Shown here: one piece after another, positions 47,780 to 61,214 of the stretch | Layout: every line of letters begins with the position of its first letter | Position numbering within the stretch: the stretch's first letter is position 1 | Assembly (NCBI GenBank): GCA_910589415.1 | Contig: OU342635.1 | Coordinates: forward strand, 14,384,001 to 14,448,000 | Direction: 5' to 3' | Source of the DNA: Malachius bipustulatus | Taxonomy: Eukaryota > Arthropoda > Insecta > Coleoptera > Melyridae | Length of the DNA stretch: 64,000 nucleotides | Made by a program: the position numbers and the translations under genes | The notes under the pieces: model-generated | The model's database searches: none | Seen by the model: only the letters and a program-made list of their open reading frames with translations | Told to the model about the DNA's origin: nothing

Positions 47780-50260
47780 GCTCCTTGGGGTTTATACCAG
47801 TAATCACCGGAAAACCGAAGAAACTGCGCCATACATACAGTCTTAATAATTGAAGTTGGTTTTTTGCAAATTAACAACGAATTGCATGTGATAAAACTTG
47901 TGACTGTCGAAGAGATAAACAATATTGTTCAGCTATTTGATTGTTGTAGTGGAATTTAAAGAATAAGTTACCCTTCAGGGAATTGATGACGCTTTTAGTC
48001 GCTTGATAAGCTTAATAAACGATTCATGCAAAATGTTTGAAGTTGCATTTTATGTAGGGTATACGTATTATTATGTCAAACAGTTTTGAGGCGTAAATTT
48101 AGATACGTGTTACGACCGCGTATTACAAATTAATATACCTAATGCCGTGAAGCAATATAATAATGATAATAATATATAATATAAAGACAAGAAGGGAAGT
48201 CGCGGTAAAGCTTACGATATAAGTTTGGTCCATCCTGTGGGATAGTTGGGAGCGGCAAGTACGGATCGACTCTTGGGGGATCTGTAGATAGCATTGTATA
48301 TGAGGTCCGTTCCACCGTTAGATTGGACATGGTTTAAGCTATCCCATAAACAAGGGGCTATCTTTAGACATCAGTCGTGAACATTCCTCCCGTTACGCTC
48401 CTGATCCCACAGGTAAACATCGTAACTTCCCTCCAAGCCGCTCTATTATCGATGATTACTTCATATTATTGAAATCCGAAGGCCCAACGAATAAACACAT
48501 TACTTTAGTGTTTGAAAATGTCCAGTCATATCAATACCTACAATCACGACGTATCCGGTGAATGCGCACTCAATTTATAGGTACCAGGTATTATCAAAGA
48601 ACATAAGCCATATTCCGACAAATTATGACACAAGCCAGAACAAGTTCCGTACTTAGGTACTCTTTCAAATTTTAAATATACACATATGACAATAAAAAAT
48701 ATGAACCAGACAACGTAAAAATTACATTTTTACATTTTTATTAGTAAATAAACATTGCATGAATGTTTATTTGAATGATTCTATGTTTTCCATAAAATAC
48801 ATTTATTATATTATCATTTTCGCTTTCGCTTTCTGTGCTATATGTAGGTAGGTACATACATATTTCAAATAGACAAATTTTTAGCAAATTGACCTACTCA
48901 TCATCTTACAAAACCAAAAAAACTTCAAAATATTATTAATAACTAATAAATTTGGATCGTCTAGAAAATATAAAAATTCCTACGTTGTGTTTACAAAAAA
49001 AAAAAACATTAATAGTTTGATTTTAATTAATTCTATTTAACATAACTTTATATAAGGACATTAAACCACAATTAAAATTCACTTATTAACTTTATAGCTT
49101 GATAATTCTGTGATTTATACAATGAAAGTCACTCTTTACTAATATCATCTCCTTTTCGAGTGAGCTCCTCAATAAATTTCAAATAAAACATTTTTGATTA
49201 AAAGTTTATGACTCACATTGACTTCAGGAAAACTGGGTGCCTAGCGGCTTCTTTCTTGTGAAGCATGGCAAAACAAAAATAAAACTAGAACCCGTTCCGA
49301 GAACTTGCTCTTAGAACCATTTCCAAAAAGCCATTTCCGAAGATCATTTCTAAAAGTCATTTCATAAAACTAGTTCCTAAAATCCGTTTCCTAAAACTTT
49401 TTATATTAAAAAAAAACGAATTATCGTATCCAGAAAATAATTAATGTAAAACTTTACCTCTATGAAAGCTCTGGTACCTGCTCTCATTGACGCAGAGGGT
49501 CACAAACACTTTAATCTGGATACTTTAATTCACTGATAACTTGCATTTGTTCTATTAAAGATGAAACTTTTCAAGAAAAGAAAATTAATTAATATGTCGC
49601 GGACCAACCGTTGGCCTCTTTACACGCGACCGAGTCTCCAGAACCAAACATATTCTCTCATTCATCTAACAGGAATCCAAAAGACTTCAAATCTCTCCTG
49701 CGATAATTTGTAACTCCTTCTCTCTCTGTATACTGACTGACAGAGGCACTCCCTACTATGATGTCAATTTGATTATTAGTCAACTATTTCCCGATACTCA
49801 TTTCCCTAAAGTATCTGGATTTATTGGCATTATCTGCACGAACCACGTCCTCTCAATCCAACTGGCAACATTTAGTATAGGCTGGATGCGCTCCCTCGCA
49901 CCGTCTCTGGTCGTTCAAAGGTAGGGAAAGGACCACCCGGAAAAAAATCACTTCGTGAATTCCAGCAACGCAAATATTTTATTACTCTCGACTTGAATTT
50001 GAAATAAACAAGAAACAAGTCAGTCTATAATTTTCCTTTCTACTTCAAAGCTAGATTTACAAAATAAAATTTGAAAAGAAAGATTTAAACTAATAATTTA
50101 ATAATAATTGAAATTAAATAATAGTAATGAACGTTACAAAATCCCGAGCGCAGACGAGAGAACGCGTCGTGGTCGGTACCTATTTCATAGGTTCCAATCG
50201 TCAATCATTGCTAAAAACATTACTAAAAAAAATAGTTGAAAAAATCAAATTTGCTGCATC
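47780..50260. other. No gene recognised
   Basis: AT-rich DNA. 48040-48420 contains a GC-richer passage without ORFs or clear repeats. A motif AATCCCGAGCGC at 50140 recurs at 51617, on the far side of the LINE fragment. Confidence 0.35.
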
Positions 50261-50261
50261 C

Positions 50262-51300
50262 CGTTATTGTGTGTGATCTTCAAGATCACCAGATCTGTTG
50301 ACAAAAAGAGACTATGCGGCGGTTGCCTTCCTCGATATAGATAGAAGGAGCGTTTAAACAGAAATGAACCCCTAACAGCAGACTTCAAATTGCTCACAGA
50401 TGGATCTAAAACACCCACAAGAACTGGATCTGGGACGTGTATAGCGCTGGCTAAAAAAAGAAAGTCTTCTCGAGCCTGGGCCTTCACGCAACAAATTTCC
50501 AACGCAAATTGCGAACGCAGATCAATAAAGATATTTTCAGACAGCCAAACGGCTCTAAATAGCTCCAGGTATTGCAAGTCCACGTTGGTCTGGAGCTGTC
50601 AATTAACTCTGAATGCCCTAGCAAGGAGCAACGAAGTTAATTTGCAGATATGAATTCCGGGCTATGCTCGATATGAAGAGAATGAACTTGTTGACTCTCT
50701 GATTAGAAATGTTGCCGAATCCGACTTTTCTGCCAACTACAGAGCCAGTAGTTGTCATGTCACCGAATATTGTCCAAGCAAGAATACGCAACTGGGCTGA
50801 AAGGGAAGTCCAGAAGTCCACCAGTACTGGCAAAACTTACCAAGATTGGACCATTCGAAGGCCGTATACAGGACACGTCGAAAAAATGACCAAAGAACTA
50901 TTGGAGCTTAATAGGAAAGAACTGAAAGCTTTAATAGGCTTTATACCTACACTGTGTCCAAGATAAGAATGAATGGTGATCTCGGAAACGGTGGGAGATA
51001 CAGGGTCGGTTAAATGGATGGAAAGTTGGGAAATCAGAAGGGCAATGCAATTGCAGGAAAGATTTAAATTTTTTTCGAATTATTTTGAAAGAAACAAAAT
51101 TTTCAATTTTAAATTTATTGAAGATTGTGAAAAACTGAAACCACATTTCTAGTCTGGGAAGAACCAGACTACAAGCATTTGGGAGAAACTTCCTCACACC
51201 GGAGGACATGGATACATTACCAATAGTCAAGATGGTCAGCTTCATCAAAGAGGCTGACCTGATGTGCTTAATGTAGCACGACTAGATGCGTGCCATAAAT
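50262..51300 (+). mobile_element. LINE fragment with RNase H domain (internally deleted)
   Basis: Plus strand: a short remnant of the RT region (near 50280-50350) jumps straight to an RNase H domain, LTDGSK (50392) ... IFSDSQTALNSS (near 50540), followed by a diverged region and the C-terminal block GRTRLQAFGRNFLTPEDMD (near 51160-51210). Frame changes and stops make it inactive. The same family lies in opposite orientation at 54575-55860, where the RT is present but the RNase H is missing. An RNase H after the RT suggests an I/R1/LOA-type LINE; this is inference. Confidence 0.75.
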
Positions 51301-54300
51301 GCCATAATAGATCTTTGGTCGCAGTGGAGGTGTCCCAATGACCCACTCACGAGTCACGAAAAATCTAAACTCATCTAATCTACCCCCCAGAAAACACAAC
51401 GGTTAAAATCCTGTTACCTCCCATGCAGATAATTTTAACATAGTCTTGTATGTTTATTTGTCCACAAATCTTGCAAACGACTTTAAACTAACTTTCTGAG
51501 GAATTAGATAAGTACTTTTAACTTTAAACACTATTAGCTCAGAACTGATGATGACAATGCACCACTAACTTGATGTCTTCTCTGTCTGTATTCTGTTCAA
51601 CAAAAAATTTTGGACAATCCCGAGCGCCGATAAAAAAGCGCGTAGGTACGGTATTCCACAGGCGTACGTTTATTCGCTCCAACAGCATAAAACCGAATGA
51701 CCTTGAGCTTAAAAAAATGGTTCAATAGCTTTTTACTCAACTCAACAAAACACACTGCACTATATAGTAACAACAATTCACGCGGTAAATCAGCACCCCA
51801 CTCTCAAGACACCACAATGAACTGACCTAGCCGTATACGCAACTAGGCACGCATCCCGTAGCTAACGTGATAAATAAGATGCCAGAGATTCAGAGTGCTT
51901 CGGATTGAATCATATAATGCACTAAACGGAATCCGTTTGCTGTCGGTTGCAGTGTTGCGATTTGTTCAATTACTGTGTGTAATATTTTGATGATTTTTTG
52001 CCAGGTGTAAGTATCTAAGTAGACTTTTTAATTAGTGTATATTTAGATTAAATCAATTCATCGTAGGCTGCTGTCACTATACCTGTCACAATAGAGTTTT
52101 GACTTATTGTGAAAGTTTTAACCTATACTCGTACCTATGAACACCTGAATTATTTTCCTAAGTATTAGGTACTCCTTTTTATCATGTGATACAGGATCAG
52201 AGTGAAATGAAAAAAGGTCAATATAAAATGTATATATAATTCAATATTTCACAAAGCAAAATGAAGACAACAATAAACCTTGCACTTTCCATTTACGACT
52301 ACAGTCAAAACGAAATTTCTATAATTTGGTCAAGGGACCTTGTGTTCTATACTACGACCGGTGGTGTCTTTTAGTGTTTTGAATATTAACAAATTCCCTA
52401 ACGAGAATAGTAGCTGGCCGGTTGCTGTCCTTAATCAGGGCGGCCTTTTATGGTCGATAGTACAAGTAATCATGTCGGGAACGAGTAACAGTGACGCCAT
52501 CTGCACTGACCGTCTTGTGTTTATGGCATGTCCGACACCGGTATTAACACATCCAATATCCCCGGGACAAGACATTACAAGATATGAATGACGTGACTGG
52601 CCGCATCCAGACCACAGCTAGCCATTCCAAGTCTCCCGGATTTCCAACGAACCCCGCAGTTTATTCTCCAATGGGACGGCTCTATAGCCCATCACGGCGG
52701 ACAAGTGCTCTCGATTGCTTTACGTCGAATTGAATTATTAAATTGCTTAATGTTTGTTTGTGTACGCGCTTGTTCGACTTTATATGAGTAGTCATTACAC
52801 GATGTTTATATAGATCACGTACCTCACGAAGAGGTATTAAGAGGATCACGAAGACAGTCCTTCTTTTTTCTTCGGTTATTTTAGAAAATGGCTACAATAC
52901 CGACGTAATTAAAATAAAAAAGGTCTATCGTTAAGCGTTTTCGAAAGAAACGGCAGTTTATTATCAAAAACATGATGAAGAAAGTGCCACATTTTTGTTT
53001 TTTAATTGTTTATTGTCGTTTGAGACTTTAATTTTTCGTGTATCAATCTTTCTGTTGAAAAATGCTCCTTAGTCAGGTGTCTGGGACAGCAAGTCGTCGT
53101 TTAAGAGAATATGGATTAAGTTAAGGATATACAAAAACAAAAAATGACCCCTTGTATAAAATATGTTCCTACATGTATTATGAAACTCGAATTTACGAAT
53201 TAAGAGAAAAGCAAATCCACATCCGGTGGATAAGATAATTTCACATAAGATAAAATTTTTGTTTACTCTCTCGAGCACCCTCCCTTGTCAGTTCCTGGGC
53301 ATCAGCAGATTCCCGACTACATACTACCACTTACCGGATGCGAAGGCGTCGTTCTGTTTGAGTCGGACTTAAAGGTTACCAGAGTCAAGTAAAAAAGTTT
53401 CCTAGAGTGTCATTTTAATTTTCATTCTGGACATTTCACGACAATGTTAAAAAAAAGATAACTTACTATAGCAATAACAAATTTCTTAATATATTTGATG
53501 TGAAATTTTGCTTTCTATTGATTCTTAATCTATGTAAAAGTTGAATAAGTAATTGAAGTGAAAAGCTTATTGTTATTTACCATGCAATTTCAATTTACTA
53601 AGAGTGGCTTTGAAATTTACTTAACATCCAGTATAAAATCTAGTAGATTTTTCCACATTTATTTCAGTGCAATATACATCTTAGGTAATGTTACACTTTA
53701 GTTAAAATTTATCTCCGACTCCGAAAAGGCGTTGTTATACCTACCTACGTATAATATGGGTTTCTCCCTCATTCTCATACAGGCTTTTGATTTTTCCGGA
53801 CTGTATAATATGCTTATTTGGTGTACTGATTTATTAGGACAGGCTGCTTTTTCCATACAAGTGCATATCCCGCCTTAGCTCACACGTTTTAATAACATAA
53901 TATCGGAACGGAGAGAATAATAATGGAAACGGTTAATTCCGTCCTAACGTTTACGCTAAAGGGTATTGCTTGGGAAGAATAGACCAGGATTTGTATTGCG
54001 GAGAATTCCTGCTGTCACAAATCACTTTTACTGCTTGCCGTGTGTTGGAACTAGGACCTCTGCTAATGCCAACAATATCTCAGATTTAATTTCGAGCTTT
54101 TTAATATGGGCGTAGCATCGTCCTCACTTTAATACCTCACGGTTACGTTATAGTTCTCGTATAGTCAAATATCTCTCCAGTTTGCTAAATTCAATAATTC
54201 CACCCGGGCTATATTACTGGCTTCAGCTTTAGTCGCAGTTTTTTTTTATTAGAATGTTGGGCAAATTTATTTTGGTCATCGAAATTACTACCGAACATAA

Positions 54301-54570
54301 TTTTAAATAAAGATCCATAGCAAATTGCTTTTTGTATAGTTTGCTTTAGAGAAAGGTCTATCTTGGTAAGTATGTCATTATGTAATCATGTAATAAGAGG
54401 AATTTGTGACATGATTGCTACTTTGAGGTGACTGTCATGTTATAGACAATTCTACATAGGTATGTGCCGGCTTAAGTATAAACAGATACTTACGAACAAC
54501 TGACTAACCTACCACTTACCAGACATTATTCCCTAAATCGAACGACCTGTATTAACGACACTGACGATTA
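51300..54570. other. No gene recognised; one GC-richer unclassified stretch
   Basis: 52320-52740 is GC-richer (GGCCGCATCCAGACCACAGC) with no conserved protein block and may be part of an LTR or other element. The rest is AT-rich spacer without recognisable repeats. Confidence 0.35.
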
Positions 54571-54574
54571 GGTT

Positions 54575-55860
54575 TTCATTTATCGTGAGTGGGCCATTGT
54601 GACACCTCCACTGCGACCAAAGGACTATTGTGGCTCACATCTAGTCGTGCTGGTGCTAGTGCTACATTAACCCATTCAGGTCCGCCTTCTTGGGGAAGCC
54701 GACCATCTTGACTATTGGTAATGTATCCATATCCTCCGGTGTGAGGAAGTCTCTCCCGAAGGCTTGTAATCTGGTTCTTTCCAAAGCGGGATACTCGCAT
54801 TGGATGTCTTTTACTGTTTCATCATCTTCCAGGCACAGGCGTCATTCAGCGTTGATCGTAAAACTCATTCTATGAAGAATGAATATATGCCTATTAAGGC
54901 TTTCAGTTCGTTCCTGTTAAGCTCCAATAGTTCTTTGGGCCTTTTTTCGAAGGGCCCATAATAAAGGCCTTCAAATGGCCCAATCTTGGTAAGTTATGCT
55001 CGTGCTGGAGTACTTCCCTTTCAGCCAAGTTGCGTATTGTTGTTTTAGCAATGTTCGGCGATATGCCAAGCTGGTTCTGCTCCAAAAAATTCGGATTCGG
55101 CGCCTTTCCTGTCCAGTGAATCGGCAAGTTCGTTCTCTCCATATTCAGCGTGGTCCAATTTCTCATGTTTTGCCACAGATCCTTTTACACGTCCACAAGG
55201 AACGTTTGGCTCTGTGTAATACTCTTTCTAGATGGGAGTAACAAGTAAGCTTTTTATCCAGGATGACCCTAGCTACTTGGATACTTCTGTAAATGGAATA
55301 TTTTCTCCCAGAAGAATTGGTGGTGTTAAACCGTCCAATCTTCTGATTCTGGAAAATGGTACTGAGAGTTTTGCGAGGGTTCACTGACATATGTTACCTC
55401 TCGCACCACTAATAAGTCACCTCAAGTACTTTCTGAATGACGCTATAGAAATGGTCGCCACAGATCTTCCTTATTTGATTACAATGACCAAGTCATTAGC
55501 ATATGCATGAACGTCGACACTCCATAATGAGGGAACGGCTAGGGCTAGAAGGTCATTAACCAGAGAGCAAAGGGGAGAGTCTTCCCTGCGCCCCCCCCCC
55601 TCATGGGCCTAAAGTCGATATTTTCCCCTCCCGTTGAGGTTGTTATAGTTCTGTCTCCAAGCATATTGCCGATCCAGCAACTTATGACTGATGGGATCGC
55701 TCTTGAGGCAATTCCTTTACAGAGGTATTCTGGTATAGTGCGTTGTTAAAAAACGCTCCTTCTATGTCGAGGAAGGGAGCCACCGCAGTCTCTTTTTAGT
55801 CAAGAGACCTGGTGACCTTGCTCAGAAGATTGTTGAGACGCTGACACTGGCGCTTGCCAG
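54575..55860 (-). mobile_element. LINE fragment, RT part, same family as 50262
   Basis: Minus strand: FLDIEGAF (RT motif A, near 55770), then a block with HAYANDLVIV near 55500, where the active-site aspartate pair of YADD is changed to AND. Next come VILDKKLTCYSHLERVLHRA (near 55250), then RNLAEREVLQ, and the C-terminal block RTRLQAFGRDFLTPEDMD (near 54740). The RNase H domain seen in the other copy is not found. A run of ten C near 55590 and several frame changes mark decay. Confidence 0.75.
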
Positions 55861-56147
55861 GATAGCGCATTCTCGGTAGCACAAAATATGGTAAAAAATT
55901 CTGGGATTGAGCCAAATCGGTAGAACAGTTTCAAAGTGGCGGTCATTTGAATATTTTCATAAAAATTGCTATCTTTGAACCCCTTCTATAAGCAATTAAT
56001 ATAAATTTTCTTTAAAAGTTTAAAACCTTTAATAAGACTCTTCATCTAGCTACAAATCTTTAGAACTAAATTAAGAGAATTAGAAGATCATTTTCTGTAC
56101 TTAACGTTAATGTAAAGAAAGTTGCATTATTCCTACTAATAAGCCAG

Positions 56148-57115
56148 TCGCGTGGGTATAAAAAAAGGCAAAAATGGCATAATTTGTGTGAAATTAACCT
56201 GACCTAACTCTCGACCCTCGTAGTTAGGTCAGGTTAATTTTATAGGCATACGAACTTCCCGTTTCACGATTTTTGGAGTTACTAAACTTAATGACACTTT
56301 CTTGTTCCTGCTAACGATAGCCAGGAATTTTCGAACGAGCAAATGTTATTGCATCCTTTCAAGGAGCTTTCTTCCTATTGATATCAATTTAAGGAGTATG
56401 GAGGTCTCCTTATCTTCTGGGTCTGCATGGGCACCCTTCGGAGATCGAACCTTAAGGCTTTGCATTATCGCAAATTAAACTAAAAATTAATTGAACTGAA
56501 AAATATTCACAGTAAAGAACTATACTCTTATAATGAACATGAAAAAATTCAGGAAGCCAGTTTCCAAAATGGCGAAAATATTAATTATTTGTTGACTTCA
56601 GACAAATTTCAAGTTTTCAAAATGCGCTTGTATGTTCTGTTCAGTTTTTTTACACAATCATTTTGAATTTCTGTAGAACTTACGGAGGACTATAAATTTT
56701 TGTTATATAAAATTTTTGCGAATGTCACCTGGTTTGTACAGATTTACGTTTCAAAGTTCGAAAAAAACCTTTTTTTTACCACGATTCAGGTCGCAGAAAT
56801 TGATCAAGTCTTTTTAGAATGGCGCCCATTTGAATTAAAAAAAAGGCATTTTTTCAACCTTCGTAGGTATATGAAAAACTAAACAAAAATTTTTAATTCA
56901 AATTAACAGAATGAAAAGAATATCTCAAACTATGCTCTTGTTGCAAGAAATTGGCGTTTTCATCATTAGTTTACTAGTGACGTAGATCGAAACTAGATCA
57001 AAATGGCTAAAACCTTGAAAAATTTCAGAAAGCCAATTTCAAAAATGGTGAAAGTGTTGAGGAGACGAAAATATTTAAAAATGCACTATTTATGCGATTG
57101 ATGCGCAAGAAGGTT
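56148..57115. repeat. Second copy of the GCCAGTGGCGTG repeat
   Basis: Starts AAGCCAGTCGCGTGGGTATA and ends CTATTTATGCGATTGATGCG, matching 4981-5540. In between, the phrase CAGGAAGCCAGTTTCCAAAA and CAGAAAGCCAATTTCAAAAA shows internal repetition, so the element is built of several related units. Confidence 0.5.
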
Positions 57116-57550
57116 TTTGTTTACCATGAAGCCCCCGTCCTTCCTGCTTATAAATTTGAATTTTCATTTATGAGAATAATTTTGGATGATTTATCCACCG
57201 CGATCACCTCAAATAATATTGAGCTCATAAAAGTGTGCGAAAATATGTTTTTTAGCTTATTTATAAAAGTTAGCCCCACTTGCGCTACTGAGTTGAGATA
57301 CGTAGGTACACACCACCGAGGTAAAAAGATATTAAAAAAAAATCGGTGATCGTAACTGTTTTGTATATCAACGCATTACCGGTAATTTCCTTTCCTGCTT
57401 TGCGTCGAAACTACCAAGGGAGGAAACAAACACACTTGTAAAATAGAATTAAGTCGATGCTGGACTGAAGGGAGCAGGACAAGAACGTAACAGCTTCGCC
57501 AAACTGATGGAAAGAGTCGGAATTAATTTGAAAATTAGCAAACAAAAACA

Positions 57551-57607
57551 ATGAGTGTATTCTCCTCGCAGACGTTGATACTGGCAGTTATTGCGTTTAA
57601 TTTGCAA
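57551..57607 (+). CDS. Possible first coding exon (signal peptide) of an unidentified gene
   Basis: ATG with A at -3 opens MSVFSSQTLILAVIAFNLQ, a compact hydrophobic leader, and the frame ends in a strong donor CAA|GTAAGC. The 100 bp upstream are less AT-rich and free of recognised repeats, as a 5' UTR might be. I could not find a matching second exon; the next 6 kb are mainly transposon sequence, so the rest would lie beyond a long intron or outside the window. It could be a chance ORF. Confidence 0.3.
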
Positions 57608-58378
57608 GTAAGCATTGAAAGGTAGGGCAAGGAATGTTAATTAAAAGTCCCAGAGTGATTACTTTTATAGAAGGCTAGTCTAAGAATTGATCAATTCAAG
57701 ACATTAAAAAGCCTTGGATTGATATTAAAACGGGGAAAAACTAAGCCGAACTGTTTGTTTGCCAGACTAGACCTCCGGTCTAAGGGATTTCATAAGGCAC
57801 ATTTTAGAATTCTCAACAGTTCATGCATCAATCCTAAGAAGACGTTTTAATTAAAACATCTAATAGGTAGGCGCGGTAGTAGTAACTCATTGAGACAGTT
57901 ACGGACAAGAAAGCTCAGGTCAGCAACTATACTATTGGTCAGAGTGTAATAAAGGAGAAACTTTGTCAATACCAAGTAGATCGTTTAAATTGTACTAAAC
58001 GTACATTATTCAAACCGGACATATAAAGTTTTATTTTCCCGAAACGGACGTTATTTACCTTTACCTGATGTAAGGTAATCAGACAAAGTAGTATTGAGTA
58101 TCATGGAACTCATAAGACACTGATATTCTTAGGACACAGAAAAGTAATTAAGGGGATTTTATTTTCTACTTCTTTTAAAGGTGTTCCAACGCGGGACTGC
58201 GGGAGCGGGATCGGGAGAGATCCGAGAGCGGAAGGTAATTGTGCAGTGGGATATATAGATGAATACACCATTACATTATTTTTGCAATTAACACATTATT
58301 GGTTCCCATGCGATTGTTTAAAAAAATATGTAAGTTTTTAGTATTGCCGTATAAGAGTCATTTTTGATCTTTTATTGT

Positions 58379-59670
58379 ACAGGATGGTGCAAGAGTTCCG
58401 TACAACATTACTTGTAGTAACTTTTTTATTTAATTTTTTTTGTAAATTCTGAAACTGGTAAATTTTTATACATAAAAATTAATTTTTTATCCAATCTCAT
58501 TTTTGGGCTATGACGTCATCATTTTTGTTTAATAGCGACACTCCCTTTTTGTCAGAAACCGATGAAAATCTCTCGCTGAATCTTCTGTTCTGCAAATCCA
58601 GAATATCCTGATAGGCCACCTATTTCCATATCTACAGTAATCTGGATAATTTTAAAATTTATTGAAACTGGAAGCGTGAAAGATTCCAATACCTGAAGAA
58701 GGCAGATGGCTTTAAAACTCAATATTGAACTGGTCGTTAGATTACTGAGATTTCATCAATACAAACCTCTCCTTGATCCAGCCCCTCCTTGATCAAGCCT
58801 CTCCTTGCAGTTCTGCGAAGAATTTCAGCTAAGATTTGACCAGAAACTTTTTGAATAATATTTTTTTCTCGGACTTTTTTGAATGATACATAGAACCGCC
58901 ATAGCTTCAGATGCTGATCACTGGAATATCCTTACTGGACCCAAGAATCTAACACGAAGAGACTATTATAGTATACAGAAAAAAATAAACGTGTGAGCTG
59001 AGTAATTGGAGACTGTCTATTTGGGACTCTACGTTTTCATGAAAATTTGCCTGCTGAGCGGTATTTACATTTTTTGAAGCAAAAGCTCCCTTCCACCTTT
59101 GTCACCTGCTTGTCTTAAAGCAATAACAATATTCCTCACGACAGAATCTGGTTTCTACAAGATGGAGCTCATTCACATTTTAGTGTAGGTAATTGTTAGG
59201 CTTTTTCTCAATAATGTATTTCCTGGCAAGTGGATAGGACGATGAGGCCCGATACAATAACATGAGCGCTCACCCGATTTGACATTCCTAGATTTTTTTT
59301 CTTTGGGAGCACCACAGATTTGCATAGAAATGGAAAGCATCGCTTCTGATGTCATTCAGCCAAAGGCGTTTACACTCGTGCCGGACAGTGTCAGAAAGTT
59401 TTTGGTCGACAATTTGAACAATTTCGAGGAGTAGAATGGTTAAAAACTAAATTCATTTAAGCATCCTGTATCTTGATATCAGCGGTTGGCAATAAACCAC
59501 TAGTTCATGAAGAAGAGGAGAATTTATTTCTGAAAAAAGACAAGGTTGCTATTTTAAAGAAAATAAGATGACGTCACAGCTCAAAAATATGGTCGGATAA
59601 AAATTAATTATTGTTATACATGCCTTTTTTATTGACCTGTTATGGGCTTAAAAAACTAACGTTATATACA
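58379..59670 (+). mobile_element. Decayed mariner/Tc-like transposon
   Basis: Plus-strand blocks in order: GDCLFGTLRFHENLPAERYL (near 59010), WFLQDGAHSHFSVG (59149-59190) and RSPDLTFLDFF (near 59265-59300), the second and third catalytic aspartate blocks of a mariner-type DDE transposase. Stops and frame shifts disable it. The outer 200 bp are mirrored: TAAAAATTAATTTTTTATCC and GCTATGACGTCATC on the left, ATGACGTCACAGC and GGATAAAAATTAATTA on the right. The 1.3 kb size is typical of the group. The ends are approximate. Confidence 0.7.
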
Positions 59671-59671
59671 G

Positions 59672-61214
59672 TGTGTCCACATTTCGAGGCTCACCATTGG
59701 TATATCGGTTATTAGAAGAGATTTTTTAATTATCCATATCTTGAGCCGTTTTCAATAATAGGTATAGCTGCTTTGAAATTATTGGAAAATTGCCATTTTA
59801 ATTTGTTTAAAGCCACCTGTATTCGATTTTCTCAGACAATTTTAAAATATAATAATACATATTACATTTAATCAACCGCGTTAAAATAATCAAGGAGGTG
59901 TCAATATCCGGTCACTTATGTATAAGCAATTTTGTTTTTGAGGTTCGAGGACCAATAATAATTGTTCCCAAGGTATGGTCGCTTACTTACTTTAATGAAT
60001 AATTAAAGACCCTGTATATCTGAAAAAAATTTTAATCGGACTGGAATATACATATTATATAGCGCTGGCGCTTATTTTGACTGCCTCGACATTTGCTTAA
60101 AATTTTGTAATTTCCTCCTGAAACATTCTGTATAGGTGTTTATCAGGGTTGTATTATAGTAGCCAGGAGCTTCTATAAGACCTCGGAGAAACCGTAATCG
60201 AGAGTGATCGCGACGCCCTTCCTGCAAGATTCGGCTACCCTAGCAAGCTATTGCCAAATTATTTATTAATTATTCGTTGTAGGAGGTATATTATTTTAAA
60301 CGCCATTGACTTTAGTTATATTTTAGTCGTTTCGCATGGGGGCTTTTTCGTAAAAATTTGGAATTTTATGATGCTAAGTTGGAAACAATCAAATAGCTTT
60401 TTTCTGTAACGGCTTTTATAGCATTGCTGTACCTCGCTTAATACACAGATGGCGCTAGAGACCCTTATTTTCCATATAGGGAATAATTATGTGTCTGGAC
60501 TTCGTGTCGGACTTTGGAGACGGTGCCGTAATTTATATTTTTGGGGTAGGTATATCTCTTTAAAAACAATATTAAATGCAAATAAATCTTTCAACCGTTA
60601 ATTTGGAAATATTGGTAGGTAAGATTTATTTTCATAATTTTCTTGAGAGTTTGCTTAGGTATTTTTGAATGATTTTAATTGACTTTCTTCTAAATTATTT
60701 GGAAATTACCATAATTCCAGGACGTTTGATTGTATTGATTCGCACGTGAAAAGAAACTGACTGTAGTAAATAGTTTAACAGCTGATTGAGAAAAACTTAT
60801 TTAAATTTGAAATAATTTGCCAGAAATTTACGAGAAAAAATAAATTTTCGAGTCGAATTGCTACGATGAAAAAAATTCAAGGCGCTAATCTGTGTTAAAA
60901 TAATTCTAAATGTTCAAACATTTTTCATTAGATTTTTTCAAAAAATTGACGTTTCAGTAGAAACCGGCGGTAATGACATGCTTCAGCGAAGAAGTGAAAT
61001 AATGATGATATGGGTTATTTTTGCATCAGTGTCATCTCTGGGGAGTTACAACAGGTTAAGAGAGAGCCCCAAAGAATCAAGAAGTTATACGTACCTTGGT
61101 CGTTGTTCGTTGGTACATGGTAACATAAATATGGGTCAAGGAAGGAACCACGGCAATCATTATTTGTCTCAGAGGATATTACCTGGAGATAGATATCTCT
61201 ATATGATTCCATAT
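59672..61214. other. No gene recognised
   Basis: Starts with ACAGTGTGTCCACATTTCGA, which resembles a terminus of the CAGGGTG elements; AGGCTCACCATTGG just after it recalls the 43950 foldback family (GGTGAGCC near 44380). Otherwise AT-rich DNA without a convincing exon. Confidence 0.35.
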
